Positions 36,304-44,675 of a stretch of 64,000 bases of DNA are shown here, one piece after another; positions within the stretch are counted from its first letter, which is position 1; every line of letters starts with the position of its first letter. Where the stretch lies: assembly GCA_013822425.1 (NCBI GenBank), contig PNKL01000011.1, positions 1-64,000 of the forward strand, in the 5' to 3' direction. The translations under genes and the position numbers were made by a program. The notes beneath the pieces were generated by a model. The model was not told the origin of the DNA. It made no database searches and saw only the letters and a list, made by a program, of their open reading frames with translations. This stretch comes from Gemmatimonas sp. (GTDB lineage Bacteria; Gemmatimonadota; Gemmatimonadetes; Gemmatimonadales; Gemmatimonadaceae).

Positions 36304-37074
36304 CTACCGCAACTCCCCGGCCCGGACGTGCAGGGGGAAATTGACCCGGCGAAGGGTGAGCGGGTGCCCCCACCGCTCCGCGACCGACCGGGCGAAGGCG
36401 TCGAAGCTGTCCCGCCCCCGGCTCGCCAGGCAGCGCTGCACCGCCGACCACGTCTCCACGTACCCGAGGAACTGGGGCAGGGTCAGGTCGGCCATCAGGT
36501 CGAAGGGAGGAACGTCGAGTTCGTCGATCGGCAACGCCACGGTGCGATAGCCCTGGTCCACGAGGCGCCGTTCGGGTGGCCAGAACGACCCAACCGTCAC
36601 CCGGTAGAAGAACTCCACCAGCTCGTCGAGGGCCGGCGTGATCTTGCAGAGCGAGTAGCACCAGACGGCCAGCAGGCCGCCGGGCTGGAGCACGCGTCGC
36701 GCCTCGCCCACGAACTCGTTGACGTCCATCCAGTGCAGCGCCTGCGCCGCCGTCACGAGCTGCGCGCTCGTGTCCTCGAGCCCGCTGTCGTACGTGGCAA
36801 CACGATACGTGACGCGCGGGTGCGTCCGCGCCAGCTTCAGCTGTGCTGCGCTCGGGTCCGTGGCGACGACCTGCGCAAAGCGCTCGGCCAGTCCGACGGC
36901 TGCCTGCCCGTTGCCTGTCCCGCAATCCCACGCCAGTGCGGTGCCCGGCGCCCGCAGCGCAAGGTAGTGAAACAGCGCCATGGGGTAGCGCGGCCGGAAC
37001 CTCGCGTACCCCGGCGCATTCGCCGAGAAGTGGTCGGCGAACGTCTCCGGTGTGTGCAGGTCACGGGGTGGCAC
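36304..37074 (-). CDS. Class I SAM-dependent methyltransferase
   Basis: 256 residues from a GTG start. The SAM motif I is LAWDCGTGNGQAAVGLAERF (residues ~47-66), then motif II VVATDPSAAQLKLAR and the downstream ALHWMDVNEFVGEARRVLQPGGLLAVW, as in Methyltransf_11/ubiE-like enzymes. It may belong to the trans-aconitate or biotin-type group (HWMD), but the substrate is not assigned. It overlaps the end of the beta-propeller gene by 14 bp. Confidence 0.88.
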   Translation of the reverse strand: MPPRDLHTPETFADHFSANAPGYARFRPRYPMALFHYLALRAPGTALAWDCGTGNGQAAVGLAERFAQVVATDPSAAQLKLARTHPRVTYRVATYDSGLEDTSAQLVTAAQALHWMDVNEFVGEARRVLQPGGLLAVWCYSLCKITPALDELVEFFYRVTVGSFWPPERRLVDQGYRTVALPIDELDVPPFDLMADLTLPQFLGYVETWSAVQRCLASRGRDSFDAFARSVAERWGHPLTLRRVNFPLHVRAGELR

Positions 37075-37972
37075 GGTCTTCCGCCACGAACGCCAGGCGG
37101 TCGCCCGATGGACTCAACGCCAGTCGCGAGATACTGCGCACACCATCCACGGCGAGGTCGGCGACCACATCCCACCGTCCGTCCACCCACGCCAGCAGGC
37201 GTGAGCCGCTGCCGGCGAGCAGTACGCCATCGGGTGTCCAGACGTGATAGTCCGACCGGTCGGGGGACTTCGCGATCGAGGCCGAGCGTCCCGTGAGCAG
37301 GTCGAGCGCGGTGACCCACGCACCGTCCTTCCCCTGCTGCAGGTAGCTGATGGCGGCGCGGCCGGGAATCTTCTGCAGGGCGCGTCCGATGTCACGTGCA
37401 ACCACTTCGCCCGTACCGGTGCGCACATCGGCCAGCTGCAGCGTGGCCGGTGCGCCACCCGGCGCGCCAAGTGGGGCGCCAAGCACGTACAGCCCGAGCG
37501 TCACGTCGCTCGCCCACACGTGGTAGCCGACCGGCTGGATCTTCTCGATGAGCAGCGCCGGCGCTTCGTCGCCGCGCAGCGAGAACCGCCACAGCCGCTG
37601 CGCGCTATCGGCCTCGACGCGCACGGTCGAGAAGTGCACGCCATCAGGCATCGGGGTGGCCGAGTACTCGCTCTCGACCACGGTCCGGGTGACATTGGTG
37701 CGCTCGCGGGTGGCCAGATCCAGTCGCCAGATGTCCGAGGGGCCGCCGTCCTCGATCGCCGTGTACAGAAGGGCACGGCCGTCGGGGGTAAACGACGGCT
37801 GGTTATCGTAGCCGATGCGCTGGGTCAGGTTCTCGGCACGTCCAACGCGCGGCACGCCGCGCCCTTCGAGCGCCACCATCCAGATGTCGGTGGAAGAGCG
37901 TCCTTGCGCCAGGGCCGCGGAAAGCGGTACCGCGACGCCGCAGGCGCCAATGAGCAGTGCGCGCAGGATCAT
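37061..37972 (-). CDS. Exported TolB-like beta-propeller protein
   Basis: 303 residues with a signal peptide (LLIGACGVAVPLSAALAQG) and repeated WD40-like/PD40 blades (NQPSFTPDGRALLYTAIE, SDIWRLDLATRERTNVT, YHVWTPDGVLLAGS, RLALSPSGDRLAFVAED). Similar propellers occur as stand-alone periplasmic proteins and as the N-terminal part of S9 peptidases such as the one at 40262-42334. No hydrolase domain is attached here. It is translated ahead of the methyltransferase with a short overlap. Confidence 0.78.
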   Translation of the reverse strand: MILRALLIGACGVAVPLSAALAQGRSSTDIWMVALEGRGVPRVGRAENLTQRIGYDNQPSFTPDGRALLYTAIEDGGPSDIWRLDLATRERTNVTRTVVESEYSATPMPDGVHFSTVRVEADSAQRLWRFSLRGDEAPALLIEKIQPVGYHVWASDVTLGLYVLGAPLGAPGGAPATLQLADVRTGTGEVVARDIGRALQKIPGRAAISYLQQGKDGAWVTALDLLTGRSASIAKSPDRSDYHVWTPDGVLLAGSGSRLLAWVDGRWDVVADLAVDGVRSISRLALSPSGDRLAFVAEDRATP

Positions 37973-38023
37973 CCGCCGGCCCTCGTAAAGGTATCCAGTG
38001 TCAATTGGACCGTACGCCAGCCA

Positions 38024-39358
38024 TTAGGCAAGCGCCGGGAGCACTTCTCCGCTGCAGTCGCCAAACCCGATGCGCCGGAATCCCTCGCGCTCGCACCACC
38101 CGCGCAGGGTGATCTCGTCGCCATCATGCAGGAACACGCGCGACTCGCCCGTGGAGAGCGTGACCGGGGACTGGCCGCGCCACGCCAGCTCGAGGAGGCA
38201 GCCGCGGGAGCCGCGGTCGGGGCCAGACACCGTCCCACTGGCAATCAGGTCGCCCGACTGCAGGTTGCATCCCGCACTGGCGTGGTGCGTGAGCATCTGC
38301 GCCAGCGTCCAGTACATGCTGCCGAAGTCCCCGCGGCTCAACCGCTCGGCGGGCTGTCCCGCGGCACGCATCGCCGCGGTGCGCAGCCAGACTTCGAGCG
38401 TGATGCCGAACCCGCCGCGCGCGCGGTCCGTCGCGTCGTCAAGGTACGGCAACGGCGCCGGGTCACCCGGCGGCCGCACGAAGGCAGGCGTCCGGAACGG
38501 TTCGAGCGCGTCCAGCGTCACCACCCACGGCGACACCGTCGTCGCAAAGCTCTTGGACAGGAACGGCCCGAGCGGCTGGTATTCCCACTGCTGGAGGTCA
38601 CGCGCCGACCAGTCGTTCACCAGGCACAGGCCAAAGAGGTGGTCCTCGGCGACCGACAATGGGATGACGTCGCCCCGCCGGTTGCCGCGCGCAACGAACG
38701 CGCCGACTTCGAGCTCGTAGTCCATGCGGGCGCTCGGCCCCACCGAGGGCGGGCCGTCGGGGGACGCGACGCTCTGACCACGCGGCCGGCGCACCGGCGT
38801 TCCGCTCGCGACGATGCTCGAAGCGCGCCCATGGTAGCCGATGGGCATCCACTTGTAGTTCGGCAGCAGCGGATGATGGGGCCGGAACATGGACCCGACG
38901 TTCGTCGCGTGGTTCACGGACGCGTAGAAGTCCGAGTAGTCGCCAATCTCCGCAGGCACGCGCATGCCGATGGCGGTATTCGACGCGAGAAGGTCGGCCG
39001 ACAGCGACCGCGCGCGGCTCCCCTCGGCGGTCCCGGCACTCAGCAGGCGATGCGCCACGCGGCGCACCGCGCGCGCGTCGGCGCGCCCAAGCGCCATCAG
39101 CGGGTTCAGTGTCCACGACTGCAGAGCGTCTCGGACAGCGGGATCCACGTCACCGAAGAACCCGGCGCGGGTTGCGGCCAGGCAGTCGAGCACGTGGTCG
39201 CCGATGGCGATGCCGATACGCGGACGTTCCTCGACGTCGTGACGGAAGATCCCGAACGGGAGATTGGCCAGCGGGAAGTCCGTGTCGGCGCCATTGGCGC
39301 TTTCGACCCATGAAGTGGCCGACGGGTCATGCGTATCGTCGAGCTGGAGCTGGGTCAT
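38024..39358 (-). CDS. fahA: Fumarylacetoacetase
   Basis: 444-residue enzyme cleaving fumarylacetoacetate to fumarate and acetoacetate, the last step of tyrosine and homogentisate breakdown. The close match to eukaryotic-type FAH is visible in DFYASVNHATNVGSMFRP (catalytic His), PIGYHGRASSIVASGTPVRR, DYELEVGAFVARGN (metal Glu residues) and LVNDWSARDLQQWEYQPLGPF. ATG 39358 overlaps the stop of the upstream unknown gene (ATGA). No hppD or hmgA gene is in the window. Confidence 0.93.
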   Translation of the reverse strand: MTQLQLDDTHDPSATSWVESANGADTDFPLANLPFGIFRHDVEERPRIGIAIGDHVLDCLAATRAGFFGDVDPAVRDALQSWTLNPLMALGRADARAVRRVAHRLLSAGTAEGSRARSLSADLLASNTAIGMRVPAEIGDYSDFYASVNHATNVGSMFRPHHPLLPNYKWMPIGYHGRASSIVASGTPVRRPRGQSVASPDGPPSVGPSARMDYELEVGAFVARGNRRGDVIPLSVAEDHLFGLCLVNDWSARDLQQWEYQPLGPFLSKSFATTVSPWVVTLDALEPFRTPAFVRPPGDPAPLPYLDDATDRARGGFGITLEVWLRTAAMRAAGQPAERLSRGDFGSMYWTLAQMLTHHASAGCNLQSGDLIASGTVSGPDRGSRGCLLELAWRGQSPVTLSTGESRVFLHDGDEITLRGWCEREGFRRIGFGDCSGEVLPALA

Positions 39359-40221
39359 GGGAGGGAGAGGGCCGAAAGGTCGTCGAGGGGCTCGCGGAAC
39401 GAGCAGGATCCGAAACTGATGGCGAAGCGGTCGCGGTCGCTCGCCAGGGCGGCCGTGGCACGTGTGTGCCCGCGCCACGTCACGCGGTCGTCGTCCACAT
39501 GGAACGCGCCGGCATCACGTTCTTCAAGCAGTTCTGCCAGGACCGCGGCGTCCATTCCCTGCCGGGCGAACGACGCGGCGAGAAAGACGTTGAGGTAGCC
39601 GAACATCGTGGCGCGCGCGGAATGGGCATCGTAGGTTAGCAGGTAGTCGCCGCGGAGCGGATGGTGCAGTCCGGCGGTGGCCTTCAGCATCACGCGGTGC
39701 CGCACGCATGCCACGAGGAATCGCGCCACCTCACCCGCGGTCGGGAACGAGTCCGCGGTCACGCCGCCCGTCCGCACCTTGGCGCGCAGGCCGTGTGCTG
39801 CGACGGCGGTGACGAGCGGCGCGGGATCGTCGTGAATGGGAAGCTCGACGTACGTCGTGGCGAGCGTGGCAAGCGGCGCCAGCGCCGCCACGTCATCCAC
39901 CGTCGCGGCCCGCGACTCCACGGTGTCAATGTGGGCACGCCCTGCGAGACGCGCATTGAACGCGCCGATCGCGCCGGCATCCGACGGCTGCGCGAGCACC
40001 GCCAGTCGCCACGGCGCGCCACGCAGGTGCGGCGCGGCGACGCCCTCGAACTCCTCGAGCCGGCCGACCGGCAGCACGAACCGGGCGAGAGCCCATGCGT
40101 CCGCGCTCTCCCTGTACGAAGCGAAGTTCGCAACCGCATCGGCCATCGGCAGCGCCGCGGGAGGAAACAGTCCCGCGTAATCGATGCGCTCGGCGAGGAG
40201 CGAGCGAAGCGATGCCCTCAT
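39355..40221 (-). CDS. Conserved protein of unknown function coupled to fumarylacetoacetase
   Basis: 288 residues, no signal peptide and no recognised domain. Conserved-looking motifs are RIDYAGLFPPAALPM at the N-terminus, PIHDDPAPLVTAV, AKVRTGGV (a lysine/glycine loop) and MLKATAGLHHPLRG, with a C-terminal FGSCSFREPLDDL. Alternating strands and helices with a late KATAGLHHP loop suggest an aldolase-like barrel, but this is conjecture. Its stop codon overlaps the fahA start by 4 bp, a strong hint that it works in aromatic amino-acid catabolism or handles an acid intermediate. Confidence 0.6.
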   Translation of the reverse strand: MRASLRSLLAERIDYAGLFPPAALPMADAVANFASYRESADAWALARFVLPVGRLEEFEGVAAPHLRGAPWRLAVLAQPSDAGAIGAFNARLAGRAHIDTVESRAATVDDVAALAPLATLATTYVELPIHDDPAPLVTAVAAHGLRAKVRTGGVTADSFPTAGEVARFLVACVRHRVMLKATAGLHHPLRGDYLLTYDAHSARATMFGYLNVFLAASFARQGMDAAVLAELLEERDAGAFHVDDDRVTWRGHTRATAALASDRDRFAISFGSCSFREPLDDLSALSLP

Positions 40222-40250
40222 CTACCCTCTACCATCCACCATCTACCATC
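40220..40250. repeat. CTACCATC word repeat
   Basis: Four or five near-identical CTACCATC/CCACCATC words lie in the 40-bp gap between the S9 peptidase stop and the start of the fahA-coupled gene. The same words form part of the dnaE2 insertion at 8083-8113. Confidence 0.7.
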
Positions 40251-40261
40251 ACTTAAGGCCC

Positions 40262-42334
40262 TCACATCCTCGGCCCCGTCGCCAGATACTTCGCCAACCA
40301 TCCATGAAACTCCTTGTACCACAACTGACTGTTCTGCGGCTTCAGGATCCAGTGGCCTTCGTCCGGATACACGAGCAGCCGAGCGTCAACACCCTGGCGC
40401 CGGAGCGTCGTGAACATCGAGAGGCCTTCGGTATACGGAACGCGGTAGTCCAGCTCGCCGTGGATCACCAGCGTCGGCGTCTTGAAATGCTTCGCGTAGA
40501 GGTGCGGCGAGAACCTGCGGTACTGCGTGGCCATGGCGGCGGCGTTCCAGAACGGGCCGCCATACTCCCACTCGGGGAACCACAGTTCCTCGGTCGCGGC
40601 GTACATGTGCTCGAGGTTGAACGGCCCGGCGTGCGAGACGAGCGCCTTGAAGCGGTTGGTGTGCCCCGCGATCCAGTTCACCATGTAGCCGCCGTACGAG
40701 CCGCCGGCCGCCGCCATGCGCGTGCTGTCCAGCCACGGGTTCGCCTTCAGCGCGGCGTTGAGCCCGTTCATGATGTCAACGTAGACCTTGCCGCCCCAGT
40801 CCTTGCTTACGCCGTCCGTGAGCTTCTGGCCGTAGCCGGTCGAGCCCGTCGGGTTGATGACCACGAGGCCGTAGCCGCCGGCCGCGAACATCTGGTAGTT
40901 CCAGCGCGTGCTCCAGGCGTCGAGCCACGCGCCCTGCGGTCCGCCGTGGATGAGCAACAGCACGGGGAACTTCTTCCCCGCCTCGAACTGCGGCGGCTTC
41001 ATCACCCAGCCGTGGATCTTCACGCCGTTCGCGCCCGTGAACCAGTAGTCCTCGAGCGGGGGGAGCGTGAACTGCGCGAGGTGCGCGTCGTTCTCGTGCG
41101 TGAATTGGCGCTGGTGGCTCACGCCCGAGGCGTCGAGCGTGCCGATCCACACCTCGCCCGGCGCCGATGCCGACTCGCGGATCCATGCCACCGTGCCGTT
41201 CTTGGAAATCGAAAGCTGTGTGTTGTTGTGTTCGGTGATCACCGGCTGCGGCGTGCCGACGTTGCCCTTGGCGTCGAACGTCACGCGGAACCAGCGGTCG
41301 CGCCCATGATCGCCCGCCATTACCAGCAACGACGTGCCGTCGGGCGCGGCCACGATGCCGTCGGCGTTGCGGTCCCAGTTGGGGAGCAGTTCGCGCACAT
41401 CGGAGGTAATGGAGTCGTTCATCATCAGGCGCCACTTGTCAGCCTCGAATCCGGCGCGGCGCTGCGACGCATAGAACAGTCGACCGCCGGTCGGCGACGC
41501 CACCGGATTCTGGTCGGCGCCTTTGTTCGTCGCCGTTACCACGCCCGCAATGCCGCCGAGCCCGACCATGTAGATGTTGAGGTCGGTCGACCACGCATCC
41601 TGCGCGCCCTGGTCCTTGGCCGTGAAGAACAGGTCGTTGCCGCTGGCGCTGAACGTATACCCCTCACTCCCGCCGAACGGCCCCGGTGGCACGTCGTACT
41701 TCGCCCCCGGCACCAGGTCGCGCAGGTCGCTCCCGTCCGGCTTCACGACGAACAGGTGCGAGCGCGTCCCTTCGTCGTACGCGTTCCAATGGCGGAACAT
41801 CAGGTCGTCGGCGATGCGCGCCTTCACCTTGCTCTCGGCCTTCGCTTGCTCCTTCGCCGCGTTGCACGCGTCATCGCGGCAGTCGGGATAGACGGCCGAT
41901 ACGAACGCGATGTGGCCGCCGGTGGGCGCCCAGACCGGGCCGCTCGCGCCGCCGGTCAGGTTCGTCAGCTGCTTCGGCGGCCCGCCGCTCGCCGGTGCGA
42001 TCCACAACTGGCCGCCGCTCGTGTAGGCGACCGACTTTCCGTCGGGCGACCAGCGCGCCTCGACGGCCATCGTCGACTCGTTCGGGAACTGCCGCGCCGG
42101 GCCACTGGCCACCGGGGCCAGCCACGTGCGCGTCGTCCGCCGGTTGGCGGCCAGGTCGGTGCTGCGCACCGCGTAGAGCAACCACTGCCCATCGGGCGAC
42201 AGCTGCGGATCCGAGACGATGCGGGCCGCGGCGAACTCCTGGAACGTGATCGGGCGGCGCGACTGCGCGCCCACGGGCGGCACCGCCACAGCCAGCAGCA
42301 ACGCGGCGATGAGCAAACGGCGAAGCAGGGACAT
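40262..42334 (-). CDS. S9 family prolyl-oligopeptidase-type serine peptidase
   Basis: 690 residues. A signal peptide (LLIAALLLAVAVPPVGAQS) is followed by an N-terminal propeller (SPDGQWLLYAV, WSPDGKSVAYTSGGQLWIAP) and a C-terminal alpha/beta-hydrolase domain. The triad is visible as Ser in AAGGSYGGYMVNW (~548), Asp in HGELDYRVPYTEG (~632) and His in DEGHWILKP (~664). It is an exported di/acyl-aminopeptidase. The ATG has AGGAG upstream (CAGGAGTCCCGC). It lies 34 bp downstream of the cupin gene on the same strand, so it may share its transcript. Confidence 0.92.
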   Translation of the reverse strand: MSLLRRLLIAALLLAVAVPPVGAQSRRPITFQEFAAARIVSDPQLSPDGQWLLYAVRSTDLAANRRTTRTWLAPVASGPARQFPNESTMAVEARWSPDGKSVAYTSGGQLWIAPASGGPPKQLTNLTGGASGPVWAPTGGHIAFVSAVYPDCRDDACNAAKEQAKAESKVKARIADDLMFRHWNAYDEGTRSHLFVVKPDGSDLRDLVPGAKYDVPPGPFGGSEGYTFSASGNDLFFTAKDQGAQDAWSTDLNIYMVGLGGIAGVVTATNKGADQNPVASPTGGRLFYASQRRAGFEADKWRLMMNDSITSDVRELLPNWDRNADGIVAAPDGTSLLVMAGDHGRDRWFRVTFDAKGNVGTPQPVITEHNNTQLSISKNGTVAWIRESASAPGEVWIGTLDASGVSHQRQFTHENDAHLAQFTLPPLEDYWFTGANGVKIHGWVMKPPQFEAGKKFPVLLLIHGGPQGAWLDAWSTRWNYQMFAAGGYGLVVINPTGSTGYGQKLTDGVSKDWGGKVYVDIMNGLNAALKANPWLDSTRMAAAGGSYGGYMVNWIAGHTNRFKALVSHAGPFNLEHMYAATEELWFPEWEYGGPFWNAAAMATQYRRFSPHLYAKHFKTPTLVIHGELDYRVPYTEGLSMFTTLRRQGVDARLLVYPDEGHWILKPQNSQLWYKEFHGWLAKYLATGPRM

Positions 42335-42368
42335 GCGGGACTCCTGCGGCCAGCGCGGCCGCCAAGGG

Positions 42369-42854
42369 TCAGAGGTGGGGCAGCAATTCCGGGAACAACT
42401 CCTTGAGACGTGCGGCCAGATCCGGCATGTCGCGCAACAGCCGGAAATCCGAAAACTCGAACCCCGGCGCCACGGTGCAGCCGGCCAGCGTGTACTCGCC
42501 CGTGCAGCGCACGGCCTGCCAGCAGCCGGCGGGAACGACGCGCACCAGGGCGCTCGCCGCGCCCACCGGGCCGAGCGCCTCCGACCGAACGCGCGTCACC
42601 GGCGCATCGAGCAGGTGCAGCTCGATGGGCGCCCCTTCGTACCAGTGCCAGATCTCATCCGACGCCACGCGATGCCACTTGTTCAGGTCGGCACCGCGCA
42701 GCAGGTAGTAGATGGTCGTCGCCGCCCAGCGCTCCGACCGCCCGTCGTCGGTGCGCACCATGCGGCGCGAGCGGAACAGCTCGCGATAGAATCCCCCCTC
42801 GGGATGCGGCGCCAGCCCGAGTTCGCGCACCAGCGCGTCGGCCCGTGCGCTCAT
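42369..42854 (-). CDS. Cupin-fold DUF985 protein
   Basis: 161 residues from ATG 42854, which overlaps the TerC stop as ATGA. The sequence matches the DUF985 cupin family: LGLAPHPEGGFYRELF at the N-terminus, TTIYYLLRGADLNKWHRVASDEIWHWYEGAPIELHLL (metal and substrate pocket) and a late VAPGFEFSDFRL. Members include sugar-epimerase-like proteins of unknown activity. The gene is translationally coupled to terC and is followed by the S9 peptidase gene. Confidence 0.85.
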   Translation of the reverse strand: MSARADALVRELGLAPHPEGGFYRELFRSRRMVRTDDGRSERWAATTIYYLLRGADLNKWHRVASDEIWHWYEGAPIELHLLDAPVTRVRSEALGPVGAASALVRVVPAGCWQAVRCTGEYTLAGCTVAPGFEFSDFRLLRDMPDLAARLKELFPELLPHL

Positions 42855-43627
42855 GGCGTGCCCTGGCGCAGCTTCACCGCCGTGGCACGGGCGCGCACCT
42901 TGATGTTGATCATCTCCACCCCGATCGCGAACGCCATCGCGAAGTACGTGTAGCCCTTCGGCACGTGATAGCCGAAGCCCTCGATGATCAGGTTGCCGCC
43001 GATCATCACGAGGAAGGCCAGCGCCAGCACCTTGATGGTCGGGTGCCGGTCCACGAAGTCGGAGATCGGCGTCGCCGCCCACAGCATGACCATGAGCGCG
43101 ATGACGTTGGCCGCGATCATGATCTCGACGTGCTGCACCATGCCCACGGCGGTGATCACCGAGTCCACCGAGAAGACGATGTCCACCACCATGATCTGGG
43201 CCACCACGGCCCAGAGCGACGCCTTGATCGCCGTTTCGTGATGGTGCTCGACGCCCTCGAGCTTGGAGTGGATCTCGAACGTCGCCTTGCCGATCAGGAA
43301 CAGCCCGCCGACGATGAGGATCACGTCGCGCCCGGTAAAGTCGCGTCCCATCGCCGTGAACAGGGCTCCCGTGAGTCCCATGATCCACGTGATGCTCAGC
43401 AGGAAGCCGATGCGGGTCACGAGCGCGCCCGTGAGTCCCAGGCGGCGCGCCTTCGGTTGCTCGCCCTTGGGCAACTTCCCGGCGAGAATCGCGATGAAGA
43501 TGATGTTGTCGATGCCGAGAACGAGTTCGAGCGCCGTCAGCGTCACGAGCCCGATCCACGCGTTCGGATCAGCAGTCCAGGAGAGCATGAGGTCGATGTG
43601 CGTGGTGAAGGGAAGCGCGTCGCCCAA
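42851..43627 (-). CDS. TerC family integral membrane protein
   Basis: 258 residues with seven to eight membrane helices. The TerC signatures are LTALELVLGIDNIIFIAIL near the N-terminus and VDIVFSVDSVITAVGM in the middle; the paired acidic residues are thought to bind metal ions. YjbE/TerC proteins are linked to manganese export and metallation of exported enzymes in other bacteria, and to tellurite resistance historically. It is followed by the DUF985 gene with a 4-bp overlap. Confidence 0.9.
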   Translation of the reverse strand: MGDALPFTTHIDLMLSWTADPNAWIGLVTLTALELVLGIDNIIFIAILAGKLPKGEQPKARRLGLTGALVTRIGFLLSITWIMGLTGALFTAMGRDFTGRDVILIVGGLFLIGKATFEIHSKLEGVEHHHETAIKASLWAVVAQIMVVDIVFSVDSVITAVGMVQHVEIMIAANVIALMVMLWAATPISDFVDRHPTIKVLALAFLVMIGGNLIIEGFGYHVPKGYTYFAMAFAIGVEMINIKVRARATAVKLRQGTP

Positions 43628-43653
43628 TACCGGGCAGTCCGCCGGCCTCTAAA

Positions 43654-44670
43654 CTACGGCGCCTCGGCCGGCGGCGGAGCCGCCCCGCCCGACCAGGTCA
43701 CCGTCCAGCGACGTGTCGCACCGGCGTCAATCCAGCGCGCGCCGTCCCACGCCCCAAGCGCGTCGCTCAGCGTGTCGGGAGCGCCGATGGCCGGTTCGAA
43801 GGCAAAATTCTCGTACGGAACCGGCTTCCGCCACGGCAGCCACGAGGTGCGTGGCAACGGGTTCCACCCGCCCCGGTTGATCCACAACGCTAGCTGCGGC
43901 ACGTCCGCCGTATCGAACCGCGCCGCCAACATGTCATCGCCCTCCACCACGCGCACCGTCTGCATGCCTGAGGGGAGATTCACGAACAGTTTGCAGGCAA
44001 ACGGGCGCCGCCAGGCCCGACCCGGTGCCGACAGGTCCAGCAGCTGCCCCCCGCTGCGCAGGCGCGGCCATCGGTGCTCCGCGCCCGTACCGCCAAGATC
44101 AATGCCGTGCTGCGCCCACACGCGCACGCGCGCCGCTTCCGGGAGTTCCACGCGCGTTTCCCGACCGAGCGGCAGCAACGGGTGAGCGGACCAGATGAAG
44201 GGGAACCTCTGCTCGCCGAGGTTGGTCACCGCGTACTCGCAGCACACGTCGCCGTCCGCCGTCACCACCAGCGATCGCTCGAAGCGATAGGGAAGGCGCT
44301 CACCCTGCCACACGAAGTGCGCGCGGTGCCCGTCTTCGGCGGTGGTCAGTTGCATCGCCGGCTGCTGCGACCACAGCTCGCCGTGGTCGGGCAGTTCCCG
44401 CCCCCCCGCCCCGCGTACCAGCGACGGCAGCGTGCACGCCCCCACCGTCGGGAAGCACTCGTCGAATCCGCCGCTGTCGGCCGTCAACACGTACGACGCG
44501 CCGGCGACCGGAGCACGAAACGGAAGTTGCGCGTTGTGCCACAGCCACTGCCGCTCACCGAACCAGAGCTCCGAGATCTTGCCGCCGAGCGCGGGGACCA
44601 GGACGACGCGTGCGTTGCCCCCGCGCAGCTCGACGCTGCCAAACGACCGCGGGGGTGACGGAGTGGCCAA
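43654..44670 (-). CDS. Aldose 1-epimerase-like protein (galactose mutarotase superfamily)
   Basis: About 338 residues of beta-sandwich sequence: VELRGGNARVVLVPALGGKISELWFGERQWLW at the start, GGFDECFPTVGACTLP, the DHGELWSQQ histidine segment and FIWSAHPLLPL. These are typical of mutarotase-fold proteins; the catalytic His/Glu pair is not secure. The start is uncertain. TTG 44670, 6 nt inside the stop of ispH on the same strand, is the first plausible codon, and the frame is open well into ispH. It probably binds a sugar. Confidence 0.68.
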   Translation of the reverse strand: MATPSPPRSFGSVELRGGNARVVLVPALGGKISELWFGERQWLWHNAQLPFRAPVAGASYVLTADSGGFDECFPTVGACTLPSLVRGAGGRELPDHGELWSQQPAMQLTTAEDGHRAHFVWQGERLPYRFERSLVVTADGDVCCEYAVTNLGEQRFPFIWSAHPLLPLGRETRVELPEAARVRVWAQHGIDLGGTGAEHRWPRLRSGGQLLDLSAPGRAWRRPFACKLFVNLPSGMQTVRVVEGDDMLAARFDTADVPQLALWINRGGWNPLPRTSWLPWRKPVPYENFAFEPAIGAPDTLSDALGAWDGARWIDAGATRRWTVTWSGGAAPPPAEAP

Positions 44671-44675
44671 CCGGC

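Noticed and set aside
40184-42406. 740-codon open frame on the plus strand antisense to the S9 peptidase
   Set aside because: Its Arg/His/Gly-rich translation has no family motifs and mirrors the GC-skewed codons of the real minus-strand gene.
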